Source: Rhodocyclaceae bacterium (GTDB taxonomy: Bacteria; Pseudomonadota; Gammaproteobacteria; Burkholderiales; Rhodocyclaceae). From it: a stretch of 64,000 nt of DNA. Location: contig JAUXXJ010000012.1 in NCBI GenBank assembly GCA_030681195.1, forward strand, positions 218,650-282,649, given 5' to 3'. Both the position numbers and the translations under genes were made by a program. Below the pieces are notes generated by a model that had not been told where the DNA came from, did not search any database, and was given only the letters and a program-made list of their open reading frames with translations. Of this stretch, positions 53,272-62,111 are shown piece by piece; within the stretch, counting starts at the first letter, position 1; each line of letters starts with the position of its first letter.

Positions 53272-55344
53272 CTAACTTTCGGATACGTCGAACGTGGCTG
53301 GCGGCTCGCCCCGACAATGGCGCTCCCACATGGTCTCGAAGGCGCGCGAAAGATAGCCAACACGCTGTTTTGTATTGAATAGCCGAGCGTTATGCCTGTT
53401 CTTCGCCAAGCGCTGCCGTAACTCTGCCAGCAGCGGTGGAGATGTAGCGAGGTGTCTGGCCAACGCCAAGTAATCTCCTGTCGTCTTGACCACGAGTTCA
53501 GGTAAGCCAGCAACAGAGATGAAACTCGCGGCGAAACGCGCAGCCATCGTTTCCCCGGCGCGGGTGAGAATAGGCAGTCCGGCCCACAGCGCATCAAGTG
53601 CGGTCGTATGGGCATTGCAGAGGAAGGTATCGAGAAACAGGTCCGCACAGGCGTGACGCGCCAAATGGGCCGCTCTGTCAATGCGCGGTGCGAAAACCAG
53701 CCGTTCACCGGCTACGCCGCGATTGCCCGCCTCGCGCCGCAGATTGTCGCGCATTGATGGGCCGGCATCCATCAGCCAAAGCACGCTGCCTGGTAACTCC
53801 AGTAACAACGTCATCCAGACCCCGAATATCTCCGGTTCAATCTTGAAGGCTGAATTGAATGCGCAAAAAACAAATCCCTGTTCGGGCAGTCCGCATTCCA
53901 GTCGGGATGGCAAATGATCGGCAATGGGTTCCGCATCGTTATACATATAATGTGGCGCTGGCAGATAAGCCATTGCTTCGTTAAATTCAGTCGTATCCGG
54001 CGATACAATTCGATCCGCGATCCGATAATCCACGAGCCGGGCGCCCATCGAAACGGGTGAGCCATGGTAGGACACACGGATCGGTGCCGGTCGCATTGCA
54101 AGAATTTCAGGACGGCAGAATTCACTATAGCCGGCTAGATCGACGAGTATGTCTATACCATCCCGTGCGATCCGCCAGCCCGCTTCCTCTGCCGTGGCAT
54201 GCGATAGAACGCAAAAGCTATCGACATTCTTTGCCACCCGTTTCCGCAGATCGCTGGTTGGGTCATCCGCAAGGGAGTATGCATGCACACGGAAACGACC
54301 TCGGTCGTAAAAGGCCAGATGCCGCCAATGCAACTGGGCCGATGGATGATCGCGAAAACCAGCGGACAGGAAGCCGAGTCGCAAGGGTCCAGGTATTCGT
54401 TCGAGACGTCGCCGTGCTAGCGTCACTCTAGAAGACAGGATCGCTTTTGCCACGCCTTCCAGCAAGCTCTGGCGATGATTGGCGGTAAGTGGGGTGGCCA
54501 TGGTCTGGAATGCCAACGAAATATCGTATGCTGCACTTTGTGTTCGTTTCAGCTTTTCTGCGTAGCGACATAGTTCGGAAAAATAGTCTGCCCGGTGGCG
54601 CCAGTCGCAAACTGTTTGTTGCTCCCAACGCCTGGATAAATACACTTCGACGGCACGGGCCTGCCAACCGGGGGGAATACGCTGCCCTGCTTTTGCCGCC
54701 ATCTGCCTGATACAGGCGGTGGCTTCCCCTGGTGCAGTGTGCAGCAAGTCGAGAAATTTGGCATCCGCTTCCTCGAAGCATCGAAGCATCGCCAATGCTT
54801 GCCCCTTTCCAATCCTAGCTGGCACAGATTGTGGATTTATTGACAGCGCACGGTCGTAAGCGACAAGCGCCTGATCGTAGTCATCCAACGCCATTAGCGC
54901 TTCCCCTAGATTTAGGAAGGCTATTGGATTATCGGGGTAGTCCGATGCAAGTCGTTGAAAGTGGGGTAGCGCTTCGTTGGCGCTTCCAAGGCGGAGTAGG
55001 GCTAGTCCGAGCGTCAGTCGGGCATCTGCGTGGGTGGGCTCCATCTCCAGCGCACGCTTAGCGATCTCGACCGACTTGTCAAGCCTACCTCGCCGTTCGA
55101 GCAAGATGGCGAGATTGGCAGCGACTGATACGGAAAACCCCGTCGATTCGATCGCGGCTTCGAGCAGGGAAACGGCATCGTCGATCCGACCCATGTCGGC
55201 AAGTACAGCGGCTGCCCCATTCCATGCCTGAACTGTACAGGGGTTCGAATCCCTCGCGCGGAAGAACGTCTCTAAGGCTTCAGGAAGCTTCCCTGCCCGA
55301 TGTGCCTTAGTTGCAGCTACACAGAGTAGATCAACATCGCTCAC
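53272..55344 (-). CDS. TPR protein with O-GlcNAc-transferase-like (SPINDLY) domain
   Basis: A 690-residue protein. The N-terminal half (about 1-200) has several tetratricopeptide repeats (AWNGAAAVLADMGRIDDAVS, PIAFLNLGEALMALDDYDQA). A C-terminal glycosyltransferase-41 half follows: LRLGFLSAGFRDHPSAQLHW, HYMYNDAEPIADHL, then ADLFLDTFLCNAHTTALDAL and AGLPILTRAGETMAARFAAS for the UDP-sugar site. It would glycosylate protein serines or threonines. The adjacent FecR/barrel protein is serine/threonine-rich, so it could be a substrate (inference). Codon use appears less GC-biased than in neighbours. Confidence 0.88.
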   Translation of the reverse strand: MSDVDLLCVAATKAHRAGKLPEALETFFRARDSNPCTVQAWNGAAAVLADMGRIDDAVSLLEAAIESTGFSVSVAANLAILLERRGRLDKSVEIAKRALEMEPTHADARLTLGLALLRLGSANEALPHFQRLASDYPDNPIAFLNLGEALMALDDYDQALVAYDRALSINPQSVPARIGKGQALAMLRCFEEADAKFLDLLHTAPGEATACIRQMAAKAGQRIPPGWQARAVEVYLSRRWEQQTVCDWRHRADYFSELCRYAEKLKRTQSAAYDISLAFQTMATPLTANHRQSLLEGVAKAILSSRVTLARRRLERIPGPLRLGFLSAGFRDHPSAQLHWRHLAFYDRGRFRVHAYSLADDPTSDLRKRVAKNVDSFCVLSHATAEEAGWRIARDGIDILVDLAGYSEFCRPEILAMRPAPIRVSYHGSPVSMGARLVDYRIADRIVSPDTTEFNEAMAYLPAPHYMYNDAEPIADHLPSRLECGLPEQGFVFCAFNSAFKIEPEIFGVWMTLLLELPGSVLWLMDAGPSMRDNLRREAGNRGVAGERLVFAPRIDRAAHLARHACADLFLDTFLCNAHTTALDALWAGLPILTRAGETMAARFAASFISVAGLPELVVKTTGDYLALARHLATSPPLLAELRQRLAKNRHNARLFNTKQRVGYLSRAFETMWERHCRGEPPATFDVSES

Positions 55345-55361
55345 TTCATTCAGAGTGAAGG

Positions 55362-56444
55362 CTATGGAACCCGGGTAAAGGCACCACTCCCCGACAAACT
55401 ATTGTTGTTAAAAGATTGGGTCGCACTATAGGTCACGATGGCGCCTGATGCGTTTGTGCCAGTAAAGGTGCCCGCAAAGGATCCGGTACAGCCAGAGCCA
55501 CCACAGAACCCTCCAGTGCCAGAAAAGGAGGAACTGCTGAAGTTGGGGGTACCGCTGGTAAGCGTACCGGTCCCGGACAGTGTTAAGGTACTACTCTTTA
55601 GGCTTAAGCTAACCGATGTTGGATTAGCAGAAAAGTTAGCAGTCAGCGATCCAGAAGTAAATGTTTCCGGGACATAGGTTCCTGTGTATGACGACGGTGT
55701 TGACGGCCCCGACAGTGTAAAGTTCGCTGTACCTGTCAAGGTAGCAATCTGACTAGCCGGTGTCGGAAAATCGCTCAGAATCGTCGGCACCTCGCTCGTC
55801 CGCGAAGCGTTATAGAGCGTCAGGCTCTCGGGCGGCGGCGGCGGTACATCCGCCTTCTTGTCCGTCATCGTCGGTTGGGTGCTGATATTCGGCACATAGG
55901 CGGTTTCGCCACTGTTCAGGATCAGGCAGCCGGCAGCGTTGCAGATCTCGATGACGCCTTCGCCGGTGGTGACTGTGATGCTGTTCCCATACTGGACCGA
56001 GTATTCGGTGCCGCGGATACCGATGGTCGCGACGGCCGTCGTGACCTTGTAATTCTCGCGGTTGGTCCGCCCGACCAGACCGGTAATGGTGCGCAGGCCA
56101 CCCTTGAGCAGGCTGAACAGCCCCTTTTCGCTACCATCCACCTTGCCGGAAAAATTGTAGTCGTCGATGCGAAACCGCGAACCAGGCTGGAGAGAAACCT
56201 GGGCACCATCGGTGAAGCGCAGTTGTGCCCGTCCCGTGCCAGTCTCGATGGTTTCACCGATCTCAAAGCTTGCACCTTTGGTCAATGGGCGGGAACGCCC
56301 GTCGGCGGCCAGTGCCTTGACATCGCCAACGACAAAATCGATGCGCCCCGCAGTCGCCGCCATTGCGGTGAATGGAAAGGCGGCGGAAAGCGCCACCATG
56401 AGGGCGGCACCGGGTTGTTTGATTCTGAAAGCGAGGGGCGGCAT
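55362..56444 (-). CDS. FecR-domain secreted protein with Ser/Thr-rich TbpB-like barrel
   Basis: A 360-residue exported protein. After the signal (AALMVALSAAFPFTAMAA) comes a FecR domain (DFVVGDVKALAADGRSRPLT, ETIETGTGRAQLRFTDGAQV, VATIGIRGTEYSV) like those in regulated surface proteins. A proline run (PPPPP, about residue 205) and a serine/threonine/glycine-rich beta region follow (FTLSGPSTPSSYTGTYVP, CTGSFAGTFTGTNASGAIVT, FNNNSLSGSGAFTRV). The last part resembles the small barrel of transferrin-binding-protein-B-like domains. It lies 11 bases from the Slam-like gene, suggesting it is that protein's client. Confidence 0.8.
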   Translation of the reverse strand: MPPLAFRIKQPGAALMVALSAAFPFTAMAATAGRIDFVVGDVKALAADGRSRPLTKGASFEIGETIETGTGRAQLRFTDGAQVSLQPGSRFRIDDYNFSGKVDGSEKGLFSLLKGGLRTITGLVGRTNRENYKVTTAVATIGIRGTEYSVQYGNSITVTTGEGVIEICNAAGCLILNSGETAYVPNISTQPTMTDKKADVPPPPPESLTLYNASRTSEVPTILSDFPTPASQIATLTGTANFTLSGPSTPSSYTGTYVPETFTSGSLTANFSANPTSVSLSLKSSTLTLSGTGTLTSGTPNFSSSSFSGTGGFCGGSGCTGSFAGTFTGTNASGAIVTYSATQSFNNNSLSGSGAFTRVP

Positions 56445-56455
56445 GGAGGTGCTCC

Positions 56456-57772
56456 TCAGAAAGAGTAGCGGGCGCTCACGCTGAGCGTGTCACGCGTGTA
56501 GGTGTTAATCGGGATGTTTGAGCTGTTGCGGGTGTGGGCATATTGCGAGGTTACGCGCCATTTCGGTGCCGCATTCCAGACCACGCCCATCCCCAGGGTG
56601 CTCTGATCGTCATTGCGCTTCGAGAGGAAGAGGGGGTCGGGACCTCCGTAGCGGCGATTCTCGTAACCAAGATTGGCAAACACAGCGAGATCGTCGCGGT
56701 ACTGGTGTTGTCCGCCAATGCGCCCACCCCACAGGGTATTGCCGACTTGCGGCACGCCGGTGTTGATTTCATCTTCCTTACCGACATGCAGTCCGCCATA
56801 AAAGACTGTCTTGCGATCGGGCAGCGCATGGGCCGCATTCAGGCCTACCACTGTCCGATCAACATCGCGCAGTGTCTGCCCGGGATAACGGAGCCAACCA
56901 TGCTGGACAAACAGGCTGGCTTGGTTGCGAGCGTCAAAATCCCGCTGCCATTGTCCGGTGAAGCCGCTCGTGTCGCGGAATCGGTTGTTGTCCAAATGGA
57001 AGGAGCCCAGTTGGTAGGCCAGGCTGAAAACGTCGCGATCCTGCCGGTAGGCAATACCCACGTTGCCGTCGGCGCTGCTGTTGTCATAAATGTCATAGGT
57101 GCTGTTGATACGCGCGTTGCCCGTGAGGTTGGCAATGAGATCAAGGCCCTTGGTAAGAGGGCTGCGCAGGGTGAGGCCGGCAGCCAGGTTGCTGAAGCTG
57201 TCTTTGAGGCCAACACTGGTGGCATTGAGGGTAAAAAGCGCGCCGCCAAACAGGGGGACGGCAACCTGATTCCCCGCAGGGCCGGCATTCACGTTGGTGT
57301 CGTAACCGACCGTAAACTCTACGAAGCCGCGCACAGTGGTCTTGTCACCGGATTCGATTTGCTCGATCGCCGCAAGGAATTTACCGACATTGATCTTGGC
57401 TTCGCCCGGCAGCGGTTGCTCATTGACAAACTCGAATTCCTTGCGTGCCGTCTTGATCTCCCCGAGCGCAAAGTAGGCACGCGCGATCTCGGTACGTGCG
57501 CGAACATTATTCGGCTCGACGGCCAGCACACGCTCCAGTGCGAACACGGCATTCGTGTTTTTTCCGGTTTCGAGCGCGGCAATCCCGAGCAGCAAATCGA
57601 ACTCGGCATCGCCGGCACGCGCCGATTCCTGCGTTGCCAGCAGTTCGTAGGCGGCTTGCCATTTCCCCTGTTCCAACAAGGCGCTGGCCTGGTCGGTCAG
57701 GGCGTCGGCGTGCGCGAATTGAGTGGCGCAAACCAGATTCAGCGCAATGCAATATGCCATCAAACGGCGCAT
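56456..57772 (-). CDS. Slam-like TPR/beta-barrel outer-membrane protein
   Basis: A 438-residue exported protein (signal MRRLMAYCIALNLVCATQFA). Residues 20-150 are TPR-like (DAEFDLLLGIAALETGKNTN, ARTEIARAYFALGEIKTARK). The rest is a beta-barrel with alternating aromatic strands, ending RDTLSVSARYSF with the terminal phenylalanine typical of outer-membrane insertion. This layout matches surface lipoprotein assembly modulators (Slam, DUF560), which move TbpB-like clients to the surface. It precedes the FecR gene in the same orientation. No lipobox is seen in the client, so this may be an unlipidated variant. Confidence 0.82.
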   Translation of the reverse strand: MRRLMAYCIALNLVCATQFAHADALTDQASALLEQGKWQAAYELLATQESARAGDAEFDLLLGIAALETGKNTNAVFALERVLAVEPNNVRARTEIARAYFALGEIKTARKEFEFVNEQPLPGEAKINVGKFLAAIEQIESGDKTTVRGFVEFTVGYDTNVNAGPAGNQVAVPLFGGALFTLNATSVGLKDSFSNLAAGLTLRSPLTKGLDLIANLTGNARINSTYDIYDNSSADGNVGIAYRQDRDVFSLAYQLGSFHLDNNRFRDTSGFTGQWQRDFDARNQASLFVQHGWLRYPGQTLRDVDRTVVGLNAAHALPDRKTVFYGGLHVGKEDEINTGVPQVGNTLWGGRIGGQHQYRDDLAVFANLGYENRRYGGPDPLFLSKRNDDQSTLGMGVVWNAAPKWRVTSQYAHTRNSSNIPINTYTRDTLSVSARYSF

Positions 57773-58023
57773 TATTAAATCTCCCGCTCGCGTCGATAGA
57801 CGCTCATATGGTATCGAAGCCTATCAGATAGTTATTCTAAAGGTAGAGAAGTATCGCGTAACTCATTAGTTTTAAGGTGGGTTGTGTTGCACCAGAATCA
57901 CATCAACACAATGTAAAACTGTTCTTGACCATAGCTCGGTTCGGCCTGCACGCATAATTCCCCCAGTCTGGAGCGTATCAGACCAAGGTCTGATGCATTT
58001 AGCGACTGTAGCCCGTTACTTGA
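57773..58023. promoter_or_regulatory. intergenic region with two inverted repeats
   Basis: TTGTGTTG (57882-57889) and CAACACAA (57904-57911) form a perfect 8-base inverted repeat with a 14-base spacer. TCAGACC-AA-GGTCTGA (57978-57993) is a perfect 7-base palindrome with a 2-base centre. A further GGTCTGA half-site is at 58072-58078. These are likely operators for the divergent Slam-like and cytochrome genes. No coding region is evident. Confidence 0.5.
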
Positions 58024-58149
58024 ATAGCGATAATCGATTCACAACTTGGTCTACGCTATGAGATTCAGGACGGTCTGAAACTCTATGGCGCCGTCGGACA
58101 CGGCAACAACCGCAGCTTCAGTAACCTCGGGCCGGTTTGGGAATTCTAA
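58024..58149 (+). pseudogene. C-terminal remnant of an outer-membrane beta-barrel protein
   Basis: Forty-one codons in frame to TAA 58147-58149 encode [20 protein letters not shown] followed by [21 protein letters not shown]. This has alternating hydrophobic residues and ends in phenylalanine like the last strands of porins. There is a stop just before it and no start or ribosome site, so only the tail of a barrel gene survives. Confidence 0.45.
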
Positions 58150-58168
58150 AAATCAAGGGAGAAGTAAT

Positions 58169-59068
58169 ATGAAAACACTACACTCGACACTGCGCCGGCT
58201 GGCGCGTCTCGCCTTCATCAGCACCCTGGCCACCGGCCTGAGCACCGGCACTGCCTTTGCCGACAATGATAATGACAAGGATGACCACAAGTACGGCAGC
58301 CTGAACAAAAGATGGGTACAGGATCTGCGTGAAGGCAAAATCAAGCTCGAAGGCGACCATGCGGCGGTTGAAACGCTGATCCTGGCCCGCAACATTCCGA
58401 TCCCCTACACTTACATCGCCACCCTGATGCGCACGCCGAATGCCTTCGGCCAAGGCCCTGCCTGTATCGTCTGCCACTCATCGACCGACCCCCGCACCAG
58501 CTATCGCGGCATGGATCTTTCCACCTGTAAGGGCATCAAGACTGGCGTGACCGAAGAGCCGGGCTACCCGGTCTTCATCCCCGGACAACCGGCGGGCAAG
58601 AGCATTCTCGGCCGCCGCCTGCGCAACAACCGCATGCCGCTGGGCGTTTCGTTCAACGTCTCGCCGGATAACGCGGCTTACACGGCAGTGAAAGAGTGGA
58701 TCGCCGCTGGCGCGAAGAATGACGACAACTTCAAGAGGCATGTCCTGCCGCTGTTCAAGAAAGACGGTGCCTTCGTGCCCGACACGCCTGCTTGCACCAC
58801 CTGCCACATGTCGAACCAGGAACCGCCAAGCTTCCACGAACTGGATCTTTCCACGCATGCAGGCATCATGTTAGGGGCGGATTCGGTTGCCAAGGGCGTC
58901 GCCAACGCGACCAAGGTTGTGGTGCCGGGCAAGCCGTATGAAAGCAGCATTTTCCAGCATCTTGTCGAAGATCGCATGCCCCCGGGCATCTCGCCCACCG
59001 AAGATCGTAGCCATCCCAACACGATGATCCTGCTGCGCTGGATCGAACAGGGCGCACTTTGCGATTGA
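58169..59068 (+). CDS. exported dihaem cytochrome c-like protein
   Basis: A 299-residue periplasmic protein. Signal region [21 protein letters not shown]. Two haem motifs, CIVCH (about residue 107) and CTTCH (about residue 213), each begin a similar half-domain. The following MDLSTCKGI and LDLSTHAGI lines are parallel, suggesting internal duplication. Possible distal ligands are in MPLGVS and MPPGIS. ATG 58169 has GGGAG upstream; a longer start at 58085 reads into the barrel remnant. It lies 7 bases before a beta-propeller gene, so the two probably form one redox pair. Confidence 0.88.
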   Translation: MKTLHSTLRRLARLAFISTLATGLSTGTAFADNDNDKDDHKYGSLNKRWVQDLREGKIKLEGDHAAVETLILARNIPIPYTYIATLMRTPNAFGQGPACIVCHSSTDPRTSYRGMDLSTCKGIKTGVTEEPGYPVFIPGQPAGKSILGRRLRNNRMPLGVSFNVSPDNAAYTAVKEWIAAGAKNDDNFKRHVLPLFKKDGAFVPDTPACTTCHMSNQEPPSFHELDLSTHAGIMLGADSVAKGVANATKVVVPGKPYESSIFQHLVEDRMPPGISPTEDRSHPNTMILLRWIEQGALCD

Positions 59069-59075
59069 CCAAGCT

Positions 59076-60167
59076 GTGGTGATCTCGCCGCGCCGTCGCC
59101 AACTGCTCGGCCTGGGTCTGGCAACCCTCGGTGCGGCTCGCTACGTGCATGCACGTAGCGAAGTCGGCACGGCCTCGCTCACCATCAAGCGCCGTTGGCC
59201 CACCGGTAACCAGCGCCTGTTTCCGGTCAACCGGTTTGATCAAGCCGTGCTGTACGCCGGTGAAAGCACGCTGGGCCTGATTGACCCAACAGCCACAAAA
59301 ACGCTGTGGTCCGTCCCGCACGAGTTGCCGGAAGGGGCAGTATTTCGCCCGCGCACACAAGCAGGCATCGCCGTTTGCGGCGGGCGGCGCGAAATTGCCG
59401 CCTGGCGACCCGGGCAGAATGCACCGCTGTGGCGTTATCCGGCACGTATCCAGATCGGCACCCCCCTGCTGCATGAAGGCACCGTTTATTTTGGCGACGG
59501 CCACGAACTGGTCGCGCTCGATCTGGAAAGTGGTGCGCTTCGCTGGCGCTTTGCGGCCGTGGCCGACACGCACATCAGCTATGCACCCACCGCCGCTGGC
59601 GATACCATTTTTGTCGGCCCCGGTGACGGCCGACTGTATGCCCTCGCCACGACCGACGGCAAGCCACGCTGGGTTATCAATCGCATCCGCGATTGGCAAT
59701 ACCTGCGCCAGTTGCACCTAAGTGGCAATGTGCTCGTCGCCGGCGGCTATCAGGAAAAACTGCACGGGATTGACGTGGCCGATGGCAGGGAACTGTGGTC
59801 CTTCAACGCCGGCAACTTCATCAACTCGCACCATGTAGCCAGCGGCGTGGCCTACCTGTGGTCGCCCATGGGCTGGCTCTACGCCATCGACGCCCGCAGC
59901 GGCGCGATGCGCTGGCGTCATCGCACCAACGACTACAGCGGGGGGAGCTATAACTGGGGCCCCCTGATGGCCGAACTGGTCACGCAGGGCACACGGCTTT
60001 ATGCGCTCGACCTCAAGAACGTGCTGCACATTCTGGATGCCACTGAAGGCGAGGAAAGCGCACGCCTCACCTTACCGGAACCGGTACGGCCCTTTGTGCT
60101 GCCGCTGGATGAGCGACAGGCACTCTTCGGTGCCGACAACGGCGACCTGCTGCTCACCAATCTTTAA
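59076..60167 (+). CDS. Tat-exported PQQ-type beta-propeller protein
   Basis: A 363-residue protein beginning with a twin-arginine signal (RRRQLLGLGLATLGAARYVH). Propeller blades carry the PQQ-like pattern (LVALDLESGALRWRFAAVAD, GRLYALATTDGKPRWVINRI, LHGIDVADGRELWSFNAGN, LYAIDARSGAMRWRHRTND). It is about half the size of PQQ alcohol dehydrogenases and lacks their cysteine pair, so it is probably structural or a partner for the cytochrome. The start is GTG 59076. It is coupled to the dihaem cytochrome. Confidence 0.85.
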   Translation: MVISPRRRQLLGLGLATLGAARYVHARSEVGTASLTIKRRWPTGNQRLFPVNRFDQAVLYAGESTLGLIDPTATKTLWSVPHELPEGAVFRPRTQAGIAVCGGRREIAAWRPGQNAPLWRYPARIQIGTPLLHEGTVYFGDGHELVALDLESGALRWRFAAVADTHISYAPTAAGDTIFVGPGDGRLYALATTDGKPRWVINRIRDWQYLRQLHLSGNVLVAGGYQEKLHGIDVADGRELWSFNAGNFINSHHVASGVAYLWSPMGWLYAIDARSGAMRWRHRTNDYSGGSYNWGPLMAELVTQGTRLYALDLKNVLHILDATEGEESARLTLPEPVRPFVLPLDERQALFGADNGDLLLTNL

Positions 60168-60259
60168 CTACTTTCGGTATTGCACGGCCAGTACTTGGCG
60201 TTGCGGTACTGCACATTGGGCGGCAGCCACTAGGTACGGTGAGCAACCATGAAAGGGTT

Positions 60260-60817
60260 TCAATTTGTCGCAGGCGCCTCGGGACTGCTCCGTGCCACAT
60301 CGGCCAGCGCTGACATCTCATCGACTGACAGCACCCGGTCAATCTGCAGGAGGATGACGAACTTGCCGGCAACCTTGCCCATGCCAGCAATAAAGTCGGC
60401 GCGGATCTTGGCGCCGAAGGAGGGCGCGGGTTCGATATCCTTGACGCCGATTTCGAGCACTTCGGACACTGCATCGACCATGATACCGATGTCGTGCTTG
60501 GCATCCTCCTGCCTTACCTCGACGATGACGATGCAGGTGCGGCGCTGTACTTCACTCGCGTGGTGGCCAAAGCGGCAGGACAGATCGACGACCGGCACCA
60601 CGGCACCGCGCAGATTGATCACGCCGCGGATGAAGGAAGGCATCATCGGAATCTCGGTGAGATTGCCGTATTCGATGATTTCCTTCACGTTGAGGATGCC
60701 GACAGCGAACATCTCGCTGCCAAGGTTGAAGGTGAGGTATTGATGGGTATCACCGCCGCCGGTATTGCTTTTGGCGGCAGCAGGGGAGGTGTTAGAAGCT
60801 TTGACCATCTGATTCAT
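60260..60817 (-). CDS. cheW: CheW chemotaxis adaptor
   Basis: Links receptors to CheA in signalling arrays. The 185-residue protein has YLTFNLGSEMFAVGILNVKE, MMPSFIRGVINLRGAVVPVV with the receptor/CheA contact region, and IGIMVDAVSEVLEIGVKDI. An N-terminal serine/asparagine-rich tail precedes the fold. The gene follows the CheA-like and MCP genes on the same strand. Bases 60391-60402 resemble the dispersed repeat only in part; I judge this to be chance. Confidence 0.93.
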   Translation of the reverse strand: MNQMVKASNTSPAAAKSNTGGGDTHQYLTFNLGSEMFAVGILNVKEIIEYGNLTEIPMMPSFIRGVINLRGAVVPVVDLSCRFGHHASEVQRRTCIVIVEVRQEDAKHDIGIMVDAVSEVLEIGVKDIEPAPSFGAKIRADFIAGMGKVAGKFVILLQIDRVLSVDEMSALADVARSSPEAPATN

Positions 60818-60862
60818 AAAGTTTCCCCTGTCATTCGCTTATAGGCGGGTAGCGGTTTGTAC

Positions 60863-62095
60863 TCAGTGCATTTCATGGCGGTGCAAGTCACTGCTTTCGG
60901 TCAGGCGAGCCTGTTGTTCTTCACTGCGTGCGCAACGGGTAATCAGCGCTTGAACATCCAGGATCAGCGCCACTTCGCCACTGCCCAGGATGGTGGAACC
61001 GCCGATGCCTTGTATATGGCGAAACAGCGCGCTCAAGGGCTTGATCACGGTCTGGAATTCGCCCAGCAACTGGTCAACCACGATGCCCGCTTTCTGCCCG
61101 GCATATTGCACCACCACCACGTTTTCGCGCGTCGGCTGTTCACCAGGGACTTCAAATATTTCCCGCAGGCGCACGTAGGGCAGCACTTCACCGCGCAGAT
61201 TGATGTAATCACGATCAACATTGATGTTGGCCAGTTCGAGGCACTCGACCACCGCATCGAGCGGGATCACGTAGGACGAGTTGGCGACGCCTGTCAGGAA
61301 GCCGTCGATGATCGCCAGGGTGAGCGGCAGACGGATGCTGAAGCAGGTGCCTGCGCCTGCCGTCGTGCTGACACTGACTGCGCCCCGCAGCGCGGCGACA
61401 CACTTCTGCACCTCATCCATACCGCCCTGCATACCTGGCTCGAAAATGAGCTTGATGATTTCATCGTCCGGGGTCTCCGGATGCAATTGTTCCGGCTGCA
61501 GGAGACCTTTCTCGATCGCTTCGGCCTGAATCGCCTTCAAGTCAAGGCCGGCGCCATCATCGATGACCTCAATGACGATGCTGGCAGAGTCGTGGTAGGC
61601 CTTGAGTTCGATGCGCCCGATAGCGGGTTTGTCTTGCGACAGACGACCTTCAGCCGGTTCGATGCCATGCGCAAGGGTGTGGCGCACCAGATGCAGCAGC
61701 GGGCCGCTAACCTTGTCAACCACCGACTTATCCAGCTCGGTGTCGATGCCGGATAAGCTTATTTCGACGTCCTTGCCGAGCTGTTTGGCATCGTCATGCG
61801 CAGCGCCCTGAATACGCTCGAAGCTTGCACCGATCTTCACCATGCGCAGTTGCAGTGCCGCGTCACGGATGCTCTCCACCAGTTGGGAAACCACCGAGTT
61901 GGCTTCTGCCAAGGCGGTCTGGCCGCTCTTGTGGGACAGCAGGCTGGCCGAAGCGCTCGCAATCACCAACTCGCCGACCAGATCAATCAGCAGGTTGAGC
62001 TTGTCGGTTTGATCGTCAGGCATTTCGATGGACTGGCCGTCGCCGCTGCCATTCCTGGCGACGGTACTGTTCGGTGACGTGACGAGTTCAGTCAT
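60863..62095 (-). CDS. CheA-like protein lacking the phosphotransfer domain and key ATPase motifs
   Basis: A 410-residue protein with the CheA dimerisation helices (KLNLLIDLVGELVIASASAS), ATPase fold and C-terminal CheW-like domain (YVIPLDAVVECLELANINVD). It starts directly at P3, so the P1 domain with the phosphorylated histidine is missing. The N-box reads LVRHTLAHGIEP instead of LVRNxxDHGIEP, losing the metal-binding asparagine. The lid between F-box (IFEPGMQ) and G2 is shortened, with GGMDEV instead of GRGVGMDVV. G1 (DDGAGLDL) and G3 (GAGTCFSI) remain. It is probably a scaffold or pseudo-kinase. The start is ATG 62095 (MTELVTSP). Confidence 0.85.
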   Translation of the reverse strand: MTELVTSPNSTVARNGSGDGQSIEMPDDQTDKLNLLIDLVGELVIASASASLLSHKSGQTALAEANSVVSQLVESIRDAALQLRMVKIGASFERIQGAAHDDAKQLGKDVEISLSGIDTELDKSVVDKVSGPLLHLVRHTLAHGIEPAEGRLSQDKPAIGRIELKAYHDSASIVIEVIDDGAGLDLKAIQAEAIEKGLLQPEQLHPETPDDEIIKLIFEPGMQGGMDEVQKCVAALRGAVSVSTTAGAGTCFSIRLPLTLAIIDGFLTGVANSSYVIPLDAVVECLELANINVDRDYINLRGEVLPYVRLREIFEVPGEQPTRENVVVVQYAGQKAGIVVDQLLGEFQTVIKPLSALFRHIQGIGGSTILGSGEVALILDVQALITRCARSEEQQARLTESSDLHRHEMH

Positions 62096-62111
62096 GGTGT
62101 CGTCTCCCGGA

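Noticed and set aside
53160..53708. Upstream extension of the dienelactone hydrolase frame
   Set aside because: It shadows the end of the O-GlcNAc-transferase-like gene. The ATG at 53159 has a proper ribosome site and Tat signal.
60388..60411. Partial match to the dispersed repeat in cheW
   Set aside because: Only about 12 contiguous bases agree, and the rest encodes the conserved CheW motif, so chance is more likely.
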